64,000 bases of DNA from Takakia lepidozioides (GCA_030704615.1 CM060732.1:1054001-1118000); one strand, 5' to 3'; numbered from the stretch's first letter, positions 33,201 to 44,163 are shown. Notes: a model not told the origin generated them from the sequence alone. Translations and numbers: made by a program.

Positions 33201-36200
33201 AGCATCTGCTATCTCCCGAAAGAATAGGTTGGTTTTGTAGAGCAGAAAGTACCTCGTCACATAGTCACGTAGGCTCTCTGCTGCAGGAGATATCTCCATC
33301 TTGAACCGATGTGCTTGTGTGTCCAGCTGCTCTTGCGCATTCGTCGTCACCTGTGGAGATTGTCCATCAGATCGCTTTCCTCAAAAAATACAATGAATCC
33401 ACCCCCTACTAGAGTAGAAGCCCCAAACGAAGCGTGGGGAAGTACCTGAAACCACCATGTCATGCGGTTCATCCACATGTCGAATGTGGGGTCAGAGAGT
33501 TTGTCCGGTTTGGGGAAGCTCCACATGTCCCTGGCACTTTGGGAACCATTCCAGATTTGGAGCCACCGGGTCTCTCCAACCACCCAGCATATTCGTAAGC
33601 GCCAAACACCACAAAAAGGAGTTGTTGCCATCACAATTTTGTTAAGAATGTATCACCTTTTCTGTTGCATCCACACAGGATGTGGCTAGATGATGGAGCT
33701 TCTCCAATGTCATCGTGGGCTTCAGAGCGCGAGAGTAGTGCTTCCCCACCTCCACCAGAAAGTCGGCACCAAGGGCGGGATCAGCTATGGCCACGTACTT
33801 TACCATCCGCGACTTGTACTTTATGCGGGCCCTCACCTCCGCAGCTTTGACATACGATTCGAGTTCCGGGAGGGTTGGATTCTTCTCCTCTGACTCCATG
33901 TAGAACCTCCGCGCATGTGCCAAATCCTGCTGTATTTTCATCTGTCAAGAATGCGCACATAAGATTAGAGCTGCTCAACACAATTTCTTCTATTGGGGGA
34001 GGAGAGACAGATTAGCTCAACAAAACTGTCAGGAGCTTTACCCGAAATATGTAGTCCACCATGGCGTCGACGCTCAGCCTATACCAGGTTCTATCTGCCT
34101 TTGCCTCCGACTTGCGCAGGAGGTCGGCACTGAGGGAATTGGCAAACTCTTGCACCCCCTGCTTCCCGACATCCTTCACTCGGAAGAGCATATGGGACAA
34201 GTTGGTGGCAATGAAGGCATTCTCAGTCACCCTGCAGTGCCACATTTCCATCAAACAATACTGAAATGGGAATTTTCATCATATATGAGGATTCGCAATG
34301 AAATGACTTCCAAATTCAAAGTCCAAAAGCGAGAGGGGTTATAGCTTACGAGTTGATGTCGGCCATTGCAGCTTTGAGAAGACTGCGATCTTTGGGCCCC
34401 GCAACCTTCAGCACAATACAATCCACGGCGAAATGCCAATCGAGGTCGTTGGGGTGGGCTTGGGCAATGTGCTCCATCCATGCCAGGAGGCGATGATTGC
34501 CGTCCCACACGTAGAACATCTTACCGGACAAGTGCTGGAAAAGAGGATCACTAGCAATCGATCTCTCGAACTCCTCATTTCGCGTTTGCCAATGGGGACC
34601 CCATTTGTCCACCTCATCGGAAGTGTGGGCACGGGAAGCTCCGTGGTCGTTCTCAATGGAAACGTAAAAGGCGGCAGACCCCATTCGATATCCATCCCGG
34701 AAAGAGAATTTCAGCTTGTCGATATCGCCTGGGAGGGCAGGTCTCACCACCTGCAATGACACCAAGCGGCAAAGGGGAATTCGAAGCTTGGCTGGGTACA
34801 CCATCCCCCCCAGCACCCTGCCAATGTTGCTGTGGGTTGCCTCCAACATCTTGGCAGCGGCCAACTTCATATCCGCCTCAGACATGACGTCTGCTGCAGA
34901 GGGTTTTCCGGCAGCCCACCAGGACCGCCAAATCCAGCCTGTATGCTCCGGGTTTGGGGCCTGGGGATGTCCGGGAGGATGTCATCCTGGTCAGAAAGCT
35001 CCCTGTCGTCCTCCTCAACAAGGTCAGCCACCTGCAAAACCACCTCCAGCACTCTCCCCGTCTCTACTGCCCTCTCCCTGCTTCACCTGGAACTTGCACA
35101 ATCCGTGCTCTTTCAGGTGTTCTTTCCTCTCCTCCACTCTCCACCGTATGGGTAATTGCGGGGGCTGCTCTTGCCCGCGATGGTCTAACAGGTGTGTTAC
35201 TGCCTCTCTGTGGTGTCTTGGAGGGATCCACCGTCTCTGTGCGTCCCTCGCTTACATTGGCATCTGTCATTTGGGCACCCCTGGCCTCTTCAGCTGCCTT
35301 TTCTCTTTCCTCCTGGCTAGCATTCTGTCTCGTCTGCTCTTTTGCCCTCTCTTTTGCCCTCTCACGGGCTTTCTGTTTCTTACTAGGGCTAGCAGCAGGG
35401 GAGCCCTCCAGGACGACCACCTTTGATTGAGGCGAACTGACACCCTCGCGCGCACTGCTCACTCCCCCCTCCGCAGCCCATGACTGCTCTCTCGCCGAGG
35501 ATTGCATGTGCTTAGCTTTCTTCTTTTTCTTTGCGTGGGCGGGCCCTACTGCATGTGCATGAACAACCTCCATTGCTGGATCTGCTATCCTCATGTCCTC
35601 ACGCCCTTCACCTGCCATGCCGCCTGCACCAACCTCCCCAATGCCTACTCTGTCGTACTGTCGTTGCAAGTCCTCCCGTCCACCAACAAAAGGCTTAAGT
35701 TTGCCCTCTCGCCCCAAGTTGGGCGATTCAAACATGCGATGAGTTGGAGCTGTCGATGATACCACCAGCGTGCCGGGCTCGTCGTCACTCTGTCATTGAC
35801 AAAAATCGTGAAAACCAACATCGGTGCAAAAAGCAGCATCGCAACGAGCAGCGCAACCACCATAGCAACAATCGTGTAGCAAAAATGAAAACATAACAAG
35901 TTTAGGAAGTATGGAGAGCCATGCAACAACAATGAAAACAAATGCAACCATTGCCTGAGAATGACATGCACAAGCAGCCTTCTCCAGAGCTGCCGGATTT
36001 GCACACGCATTGCAAACAATCTAAGGTTCACTCAACTATCTGAAGTTCACTCATACAGCGAAGCCAGGATGAAGATGCAAAAACAAAGCGAGGTAACAAA
36101 GCGAAAGCAAAAAATAAATCGAACAAACCGAAAGCAGAAGTGGCTTGCCTGAGAGTACTCGGCTTCAGTTGGCGCAGGTTGTGAGCAAGACACTGGAATC

Positions 36201-36340
36201 TCCTGCTGGAGCTTCAGTTTGGCCATGCGAGAGATTGGCCGTCGTCCGTAGTACAGAGCTTTCAACTTCCGCCGCGGTCTGGATGTGAGGTCTCTCTCAG
36301 GAGAGCCACGCCCTTCAGGCGGCATAAGTCCCAGCCAAAA
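30268..36340 (-). CDS. ParB-like/DNA methyltransferase fusion protein, copy 1
   Basis: Exons (minus, conserved with copy 2): about 36340-36150, 35789-34350, 34231-34042, 33941-33657, 33571-33446, 33350-33136, 32620-31493, 31414-31140, 31055-30857, 30731-30268. Exon 2 has a charged N terminus, then a ParB/sulfiredoxin-like domain ending FYVWDGNHRLLAW. Middle exons are helical and unrecognised (ADRTWYRLSVDAM, RWLQIWNG, NLFFREIADARR). Exon 7 has a Lys-rich linker and methyltransferase motif IV region ACDMILLDIPDG. Exon 8 has GKPWRYSRTQSPAF (motif X-like) and ILDLTCGTG (motif I). Exon 9 has HVFAFEPD (motif II). Exon 10 is acidic. The order IV-X-I is beta-class. Predicted role: DNA binding plus N4-C or N6-A methylation in the nucleus. 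Motif IV reads DIPD instead of DPPY. Frameshifts lie near 35060 and in a C9 run near 31790. Confidence 0.8.
32651..33070. repeat. 95-bp tandem palindromes inside an intron
   Basis: Units start at 32651, 32746, 32841 and 32936, exactly 95 bp apart. Each is an inverted repeat: GGCTAAGTCCCT at one end pairs with AGGGACTTAGCC at the other, around CTGGAAAACGGCGCC and GAATTTCCAG. A half unit at 33020-33070 is in opposite orientation. They fill the intron between exons 6 and 7 of the methyltransferase gene. Confidence 0.85.
35965..36050 (-). pseudogene. PPR gene fragment inside the cargo gene
   Basis: On the minus strand VCNACANPAALEKA matches the PPR cassette peptide, and the adjacent noncoding AAGGTTCACTCAAC also matches 8105-8120 near the PPR locus. 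The 70-80 bp fragment lies in the first intron of the methyltransferase gene. It is a captured or transposed gene piece. Confidence 0.65.
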
Positions 36341-36529
36341 GATCTCCTTTTTTGGGGTACATGCCTCGAATAGCATGTTAAGCCAAGATTAGCATGAGAT
36401 TTAGGGTACGTGTCCAGGAAGCCATGCGTCGCCAGCCCCAATGATAACCGACGGCGGTCGACATTTATTGCCCAACTGCGCAATTAAATGTCGGATGAAG
36501 CCCTCCATGTCGGATGAAAATCGACGTAA

Positions 36530-37136
36530 ACAGTCCCGGAATTTCCAACGTAGAGGTAATTCGGAGCGCTGCACGATGGAATTCCGGCGCCGGATTTCCA
36601 TCCTGCAGGTAATTCGGAGCGCAGCAGGATGAAAATTCAGCGCCGAATTTCCATCCGCGGAGGAAGGGCGGCGCTGGAAATTTCCCTCACGCAGGTAATT
36701 CAGAAGCGCGCGGATGGAAATCCGGCGCCGGATTTCCATCCCCGCAGGTAGGGCGTCGCGCCAAATATCCCTCACGCAGGTAATTCCGAAGCGCGCGGAT
36801 GGAAATCCGGCGCCGAATTTCCATCCGCGCAGCTCGGGGGGTGCGCCAAATTTCCCTCACGCAGGTAATTCGGAAGCGTGCGGATGGAAATCCGGCGCCG
36901 AATTTCCATCAGCGGAGGTCGGGCGGCGCGCCAAATTTCCTCACGCAGGTAATTCGGAAGCGCTCGGATGGAAATCCGGCGCCGAATTTCCATCTGCGCA
37001 GGTCGGGCGGCGCACCAAATTTCCCTCACGCAGGTAATTCGGAAGCGCTCGGATGGAAATCCGGCGCCGAATTTCAATCCGCGCAGGTCGGGCGGCGCGC
37101 CAAATTTCCCTCACGCAGGTAATTCGGAAGCGCGCG
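36530..37136. repeat. 85-bp tandem array with GGCGCC palindromes
   Basis: Units begin with GGTAATTCGGAAGCG at 36608, 36694, 36779, 36864, 36948, 37033 and 37118, a spacing of 84-86 bp. Each holds GGATGGAAATCCGGCGCCG, the complementary arm GAATTTCCATCC, and a GC-rich GTCGGGCGGCGCGCC spacer. Confidence 0.85.
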
Positions 37137-37985
37137 GATGGAAATCCGGCGCCGAATTTCCATCCGGCATGTAATTCGAATACCGGGTGAATGGAAATTC
37201 GGCGCCGAATTTCCATCCGGCAGGTAAGTGGAATCCCGGATGGATGGAAATTCGGCGCCGAATTACCATCCTGCAGGTAATTCGAATCCCGGATAAATGG
37301 AAATTCGGCGCCGAATTTCCATCCAGCAGGTAAGTGGAATCCCGGATGGATGGAAATTCGGCGCCGAATTTCCATCCAGCAGGTAATTCGAATCCCGGAT
37401 AAATGGAAATTCGGCGCCGAATTTCCATCCAGTAGGTAAGTCGGATCGCTGGCGTATAGATATTCGGCGCCGAATTTCCATTCGCCATGTATTTCATCGC
37501 TTAGAATTTCCTTCCTGCAGGTAATTCCCAGATGAGAATTACCTTCCTACCGGCATCGATAGGAATTACCTGCAGGAAGGTAATTCTCATCTGGGAATTA
37601 CCTACAGGAAGGAAATTCTGAGCGATGAAATACATGACGAATGGAAATTCGGCGCCGAATATCCATACGCCAGCGATCGACTTACCTGCTGGATGGAAAT
37701 TCGGCGCCGAATTTCCATCCAGCAGGGATTCGAATTACCTGCAGGATGGAAATTCGGCGCCGAATTTCGTTCCATTCGGGATTCCACTTACCTGCTGGAT
37801 GGAAATTCGGCGCCGAATTTCCATTCATCCGGGATTCCACTTACCTGCAGGATGGAAATTCGGCGCCGAATTTGGATCCATCCGGGATTCCACTTACCTG
37901 CCGGATGGAAATTCGGCGCCGAATTTCCATCCATCCGGGATTCCACTTACCTGCCGGATGGAAATTCGGCGCCGAATTTCCATCC
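37137..37985. repeat. Large inverted repeat made of smaller palindromes
   Basis: The left arm (about 37137-37548) is the reverse complement of the right arm (37574-37985), with a 25-nt spacer centred at 37561. Landmarks match in order outward: AGGAAGGTAATTCTC, AGCGATGAAATACATG, ATACGCCAGCGATC, then repeated CGGGATTCCACTTACCTGC units. Each arm contains five or six TTCGGCGCCGAA palindromes about 65-70 bp apart, so the structure is a hairpin of hairpins. Confidence 0.85.
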
Positions 37986-38660
37986 GGGGGATGGTCTCTG
38001 TCGGAGAGGTGCCGCCTCTCCGCCGCTCTGTTGGATATTCGGTGCCGAATTTCCGTCCGGGGGTTGAAATATGACGGCCAGGTGCCGACCTCTCCCCCCT
38101 CCCCGACTGCATTGGAACGGCCCCGGATTGAAATTCGGCGCCGTTTTCCCATCTGGGGAGGTTTTTATGTCGGCCAGTTTTCGGTCTGACCCCCGACAAG
38201 ACTTCCTTTGGGGGGGCCCGGATGGAAATTCGGCGCCGAATCTCCATCCAGGGGATGCTCTCTGTCGAACACGTGCCGACCTCTACGCCCGAGGCGACTT
38301 CATCCGGGCGTCCCCTGTTCGATATTCGGTGCCGAATTTCCGTCCGGGGGTTGAAATGTGACGGCCAAGTGCCGGCCACCCCCCCCCTCCCCGACTGCAT
38401 CCGAACCGCCCCGGATGGAAATTCGGCGCCGTTTTTCCATCTGGGGATGTTTTTATGCCGTCCAGTTTTCGGCCCGACCCCCCGACACAACTCCCTTTGG
38501 GGGGCCCATATGGAAATTTGGCGCCGAATCTCCATCCAGGGGATGTTCTCTGTCGCACACGCGCCGGCCTCTGCGCCCGAGGCGACTTCATCCGGGCTTC
38601 CTCTGTTGGATATTGGGTGCCGAATTTCCATTCGGGGGTAGTAATGTGACGGCACGGTGC
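37986..38660. repeat. Three long-period repeats with GGCGCC palindromes
   Basis: Three units begin GGATGNTCTCTGTCG at about 37988, 38252 and 38541. Each contains a TATTCGGTGCCGAATTTC palindrome, a GATTGAAATTCGGCGCCG or related half site, and a GTTTTTATGTCGGCCAG-like segment. GC-rich, with homopolymer C and G tracts. It ends about 275 bp before the transposase ATG. Confidence 0.75.
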
Positions 38661-38934
38661 CGGCTTCTCCCCTTCAGCCGTCATCATCCGGACGGCCCCC
38701 CACTTTCTGACTGCATACCGTTGGCAGTTATTGCGCAAAGACCAGGGGCCGCATTCCGGAGACAAGGTTCATTAACACTCTGACTGTGGATTTTTGAGAT
38801 AGTTGGCTCCCTGGATTTGGATCAGGCTTCGTCGCTCGGACAAATCGGCATCGCATTCATTCCCATCGCTGCACCCCCTTCTACCAGGGAGCTTCCCCGC
38901 ACGCCATCCTGGCAGTCTTGTGTGCACATCTCCC

Positions 38935-41900
38935 ATGGCGGAAAACCCGAGCGCTACAGTGTACTGCCCTCCTCACGAGCATAGAGCTTCATTTCCGTGC
39001 AGAGGGGACACCTGCCGGGTGATGGAGAAATATCTGTGCGTTCGATACCACCTGAAACCGGGGTCGGTTTTTTTGGAGGAGGAAAGGAAGAACTCTAACG
39101 GCCTTGTTGTCGAGAGTATTGTTGTGCTCCACGATGATTTCGGCGATGGCAGGGAATGGCGAGTTCCACCATCGGACAGCGTCATATACAGGGCTGTTGG
39201 GGACTTCATTTGCCCGCCAAATGCACCTTCTATCCTGGCGCCTTCCACGAAACAATCCGCGAATCAGAGAGTGGCTACCTTAAAGAGAGAAGTCCGCAAC
39301 GAAGTAAATCCAGAGCCGAACCCATCCATGAAGACGAGTGAGAACCGGGTTGTTCACAACCTGTCCGACTCAGACGAGGTCATGGAAGTTCCGAGGTCGT
39401 CCTGGAGATCAGGCAAGTCCTCAATGGACGTCAGTGGAGGAGGGAGTCATATTCCCAGCACGAGCACCGCAGTTCGATCTATTCTTGAAATTCTGCGAGG
39501 GCTTCACCTGGAAGGACACCGGTCGGAGCTGGCCGGCTGGACTACGCAAGTTCGCAATTAAATCGGTTACATGCCTTCCCGCCGACGTCGACGGTAATAT
39601 CTTCTTTGAGTTCCCTCCTCGGGCGGACTACTCGAGGGCGTCCGGAATGTTGACAGATATGGATAGAAAACATGACGGTCATCCTTGGTGCGTTACCAAA
39701 ACCACCAGCATGAAGATGCTCGATGGTGTGCGGGCGCATTGCGGTGTTTCTCCTCAACTTGCTTCCACTTTAAATCCAGAGGTCACAGGAACGAGACCGA
39801 TTGGACAGGCACAGCTCACCAACCATTTCGAGCTCAGGAGAAGGTTCCGAACTCCACATTTAAGTGTGCGCATTGCAAAGAACCACCACACTGCATGTCT
39901 GTTTGTAATGCCAAGCAGTTCTATGTGTTGCACCGTTTCCCTGACCTCACCCGAGCTTGCATACACGTTGGTTCCCATTGTCACAAATTGGCGAGGGGGA
40001 ACTCGTGGAAGGCTGCCCACGAAGCAGAGCAGCTCGTTCAGGAGGAGGTTAAGTTGAGACCGGGTGCCAAACCCAAACAGATACAGCTCCAAGCCGCCCA
40101 TAAGATGGCATTGGCCAGAATTATGTCGGAAGACGGCTCCGATAGAGTTCCTCTCGACGAGAAGGAAATGGAGGCATTGCTGGAGTCGGTGTCCCATGTA
40201 TGTTCACCGAATGTCCGAAACCACATTGTCTCATGCAAACAGAAAATTGGGCGTGGCTCGGATATGCACTCCATTCTGGAGGTGAAGCGACGATGTGGAT
40301 ATGACTACATTCATGGAAGTAGGTTTCCAGGACAAGGGACTGAGGCAGATCGTTGTTTCGTATTCAAAATGTCCACGTGTGGACCTGGCAGCGGCGTCGA
40401 ACTGGTCGACAGGATGACGAGTGGGAACTTGTCAAACAGTTGGGGTCATGTTCGACCATATCAAGCGAATTACAAATCACCAGTGGGTGACAATGGGTGC
40501 ACATGTCTACGACACCCACTGCAGGATGCTAATGACAATTGTTATTTGTGAGATGAAAGGAGAGGACACACAATCGGAGATGCTTATTTGGCAGGGAATA
40601 ACGAACAGATGGCCAAGGCGGGATTGCCCCCTCCCAATTTCCGTGGTTTCATGGCGGACAACGCACAAGCAAATTGGGCTGCCATCCGAAGGGTGTACGG
40701 GCAAGACCCCAATGTTCCCATGGAAGGCAAGGAGAGATCTTGTGGGTTCCATTTTCTGCAGAGCCTTTCGCAGTACACAACCAGGCTCGTGGCGCCAGAT
40801 TTCAGAGAGGAGCACCGTTCTATGTGCCTTGCGTGGAAGCGCGCTCCCACCTTGGATGATGCAGAGACACAGTTTGCATGCATACGGGCTTGGTGGACAT
40901 CGTCAGGTGCTGTAAGGAAATCAGACGAGGGAGCAATGGTCAGTTGGCTAGCATGGTGGCATTATCGTTTCCTCCAGTTCGGCGACTATATGCGGGAGGT
41001 GAGTTGCACGAATTCGCGTCCCGTTGAATATTATTCTTGGCCATATTTGTAACTTGCTTGTAACCTGAACATGTGCTTGTGCAGGAAATGTGTCTCGACT
41101 CCGACACCGACATGCCCACGACAAACATGGCCGAATCAGTGCACTCTTCCTGGCGTGCCTCCTCTGCGGCGCATCTGGTGGACATCCTCACTGCCACAAT
41201 GGAGGACATTGTGAGGTCATTATGCAGCAATGCAGGTACAACGAGTTCTTGAAAGGGAAACAGTGGGGCTTGGGCCGGACAGGCAGGAAATGCTGATGCG
41301 GACTGCCTCCAGATCGAAGAATCCTCGGAAGTGGGCGGCGGCCTTGCGAGAGGGCCTTCGGGATACACCATTGCTGCGAAGAGGCCAACATTTGGAAGGA
41401 GATGTTCATACCCGTCCAGTGAGACGAAGACTTGACGAGGCACCTAGCGGAGAAGAGGATTCATGGCGAGCTGACAAGAATATTCGCACGCTCCCTCGTG
41501 GTCCCGTGATGTTGCCCGAGGAGGTCTCGTCGAGCACCGCAAGTCCTGCACGTTCAAGATCGCCATCTCCTTTGAGCACAGGGCGCGCGCCCCGGCAACA
41601 TAACGAGCCATCTGTAGTAAAGTAGTACAACATTCCCATTGTGGAGACAAGAGTGTCGGAGTCACAGTGGAGAATTGCGAGGACATTGCCGGCATTTCGA
41701 GGGAAGTGCTGCGCCATCCGGGTGGATACGAGAGCACGATGTGGTGAGATGATTCGGAGGAACCCACACGGTGCTGTACCTGCACCTTGTTTCAACGGCA
41801 GATTTTTGACTCCCACATTTGCTCATGCCACAACGCAGACATTTTGGTTCTGTAGGCACGACATAATGACCTGTGTATTTGGCAGCCCAAGTACGGGATT

Positions 41901-42497
41901 CAGGGAATGCCGGAGCCTCGGGCGTCTGGCCTGTTGCACCGGGTTGCAACCTCTCTCAGAATGAGGCGGATGCTCTATCTGCAGCAGGATTTCGAATGGT
42001 GCAACGCACAGACATCCCGGCCCACTCATTTCCGGTTCCTCAGACCCAGCCATTGCAGACTGCTCGGTCCAGTAGAGACGGATTGGACAATTCTGCACAT
42101 CCCACAATGCGATTCGGAAGAGTGAAGAGACGACACCCTCCCAACAAGTTGAATGAGACTCGGATTGCCAATGCTCTTGGGATGGCTTGCACTATTCAGA
42201 GCTCCGTGGACGTACCCCCACCCGCCTTGGGCGTGTGTATTGGATGGCAACGGCCGGCTCGGCTGTACGCGACGATGTATACACAATTACGATTGGAGTG
42301 GAGCCGACTTGCAATGTACAGACTTCTCGTTGATGGAAGCAAAGAAGGGTTCGAAGTATTATCCGTGCAAGCATCTGTATTACATCTACCTGAAGAGGTT
42401 GAGGATGAACGTGACTATTGATGACTTTATTCATACACCGGCGTTGAGCGTGAACGAGCTGCACAAACTCCTCCTTAGGGATTCCAGAAATCATTGA
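38935..42497 (+). pseudogene. Mutator-like transposase with SWIM zinc finger, copy 1
   Basis: ATG at 38935 opens an N-terminal domain (EKYLCVRYHLKPGSVFLEEE, FGDGREWRVPPSDS), then DRKHDGHPWCVTK, a Cys/His cluster (FKCAHCKEPPHC), HGSRFPGQGTEADRCFVFKM, and an RNase H-like core: VTMGAHVYDTHCRMLM (Asp at 40511), then GFMADNAQANWAAIR (Asp at 40657). An intron 40999-41084 precedes TTNMAESVHSSWRA. The C terminus has KLNETRIANALGM and a SWIM finger (YPCKHLYYIYLK, Cys-x-His at 42366-42374) with its CxC split by one missing base. Coding moves between frames near 39540, 39790, 40430, 40590, 41250 and 42330. It resembles a widespread family in mosses, lycophytes and charophytes. It would cut and join element ends. 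Confidence 0.8.
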
Positions 42498-42649
42498 TGG
42501 GGCAAACGGAATCCTCCATATGGATATTTTCAAATGCATTTTGCTGTATCAGACTTTTTTTTGCAGTGTAATGAAATGCACCCCAAAACTCCTGGAATGA
42601 GGCAATATTCCATTCAAACTGAGATCCAACAGAAGCAGTTGTGGGGCCA

Positions 42650-43090
42650 TTTCTGGAAAAATGGCGCCGAATTTCTCTTTTTGGGGCCGAAAACTGGCTA
42701 AGTCCCAACATGCATTGGTACCTGTGTCTGGGAAAATGGCGCCGAATTCTCTTTTTGGGGCCGAAAACTGGCTAAGTCCCAACATGCACTGGTACCGTGT
42801 CTGGAAAAATGGCGCCAAATTCTCTTTTTGGGCCGAAAACTGGCTAAGTCCCAACATGCACTGGTACAGTGTCTGGAAAAATGGCGCCGAATTTCCCATT
42901 TTGCGCCGAAAACTGGCTAAGTCCGAACATGCACTGGAAAAATGGCGCCGAATTACCTGTCATGAGGGGACCTATAGCCGCGGAATTCGGCATCATTTTT
43001 CGCCAGAGAGACCTATTACCGCGAAATACGTCGCCGTTTTTTCAGGTTACGGACCCTATTACCGCGAAATTCGGCGCCATATTTGCACAT
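42650..43090. repeat. 73-bp array near the right terminus
   Basis: Units with CGAAAACTGGCTAAGTCC start at 42688, 42762, 42834 and 42907 (72-74 bp apart), each preceded by AAAATGGCGCCGAATTC. More diverged ATTCGGCGCCAT-like sites follow to 43083. TAAGTCC and GGCGCCGAATTTC are shared with the intron array at 32651. Confidence 0.8.
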
Positions 43091-43092
43091 GT

Positions 43093-43328
43093 CGCTGGGA
43101 ATTAGCATGAGCGGAAGACGAAATATCATGAGCACAACTGTCAAAACTGCAATTTTCCCTTCAAGGGGGCCGAAGAATAATATTTGTTTTTCCTGACACA
43201 TTGCATTAAATTATTGTTTTTTATTGTTTTTTATTTTCGAAATTTGTACTTCTGCTCATGAAAACCGATTGTGTTACTACTCTGCTCATGCCGCTCATGC
43301 TCATGAAATAGCAAACCTCTTCACCCCG
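43093..43328 (-). repeat. Right terminal inverted repeat and target duplication
   Basis: The minus strand reads TGCTATTTCATGAGC inward from 43313, followed by ATGAGCGGCATGAGCAG, and CATGAGC again near 43255, 43120 and 43105. CTCTTCACCCCG (43317-43328) is the right copy of the flanking direct repeat. Confidence 0.75.
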
Positions 43329-43336
43329 ACATCCTC

Positions 43337-44163
43337 CATTCCCCGAATTCTCTTCATTCCAGGCAAACAAGTGGCCTTGTTTGAAATAGCTCTAAGAAAG
43401 CTTGCAAGGCGTAGAGCATAAAAGCATGGTTGGCACAGAATGGAACGGGTAAGTGCGTGTAACCCTGTGGGGCTTGCAAGTATCGAGTGAGAGAGAATGT
43501 ACTCTCAACCCGTTCGTCCTTGCGCCACTGCGTAAAGAAGTAAAGCGAGCGTATATAATCTGTAATATCCGCCATAGCTACAAAGCTATAGCTTTGATTG
43601 CCCCTCCCGTCGAGACACTGGTTATTCAGAGTCACCCCAACTCTTCCGCTCATAACTCTTCTAATTTCTTGTTCTTGTTTCTTGAAAAGAACCACCTGCA
43701 TGAAATTCTCGCTCCTGATTGGCTGTTGCCTCCTTAGGTAACTTCTTAATGTTACCCCCCTCAATGGACTTCCCACAGGAATGTCCACTAGGACAGCACA
43801 TGTGGCAAAGTCCCCTTCTCTGTACTCGTAAAGGGTTCCGTACTTTTGCCCTGAATGCATTAATGGGCCCACCAAATAGTTTTGGCTGATTGTAGCGGTT
43901 AGGTACTTTGACAGCCCAGTTTGTCCTCTTGCATGATGACACCCACTTTTGCAATATATGCACCGCGGTGTGCTTCGTCCTAGTGGCCACATGTCCGTTT
44001 TTAGACATGTCTCCGTCTTCCCCTGTCTCCGTGGCACATTCTCCGAGTTTGACTTCCAAGCTGTCCTTTCACCCACCGGCCACTTTTCTGACGTTAACCC
44101 GCATCCACCTGTCACTAACCCTATGGACTGTACAACCCGCGTGGGCTGTGTTAGGGTGTGCAC
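43337..44163 (-). CDS. Retroelement ORF upstream of the transposon insertion
   Basis: A 269-codon minus-strand frame from 44163 has CIYCKSGCHHARGQ, which is a short Cys/His cluster, KYGTLYEYREGDFATCAVLVD and FVAMADITDYIRSLYFFTQW. It ends at 43354. No family is recognised. It lies on the same strand as the interrupted gag-like ORF, whose ATG is at 43339 just after this stop, so the two were adjacent genes of one retroelement before the transposon arrived. Confidence 0.45.

Larger units (their letters stand above)
30047..43316. mobile_element. Mutator-like DNA transposon, copy 1, with ParB-methyltransferase cargo
   Basis: A 13.3-kb element bounded by inverted termini TGCTATTTCATGAGC (30052 inward and 43313 inward), with further CATGAGC heptamers just inside, and flanked by the direct repeat CTCTTCACCCCG. 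It carries a minus-strand, ten-exon ParB-methyltransferase gene (36340-30268) and a plus-strand SWIM transposase gene (38935-42497). They diverge from a 2-kb palindrome array. Smaller arrays lie in an intron (32651-33070) and near the right end (42650-43090). It inserted into a gag-like retroelement gene. Single-base frameshifts in both genes suggest it is not autonomous now. Confidence 0.85.

Noticed and set aside
30268-36340. Bacterial or phage contamination as the source of the ParB-methyltransferase gene
   Set aside because: Two copies share at least nine GT..AG introns at the same positions and are bounded by transposon ends and eukaryotic retroelements.
36940-38655. Long ORFs on both strands through the palindrome arrays (for example 38189-37641 plus, 38655-37894 minus) rich in MEIRRRIS and WKFGAEFPS
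   Set aside because: They follow the repeat units in every open frame because the palindromes lack stops. Similar text appears on both strands, as expected for palindromic DNA, so they are not proteins.
40038-41443. Minus-strand ORFs opposite the transposase
   Set aside because: The plus strand carries recognisable transposase motifs over the same interval; the antisense frames have none.
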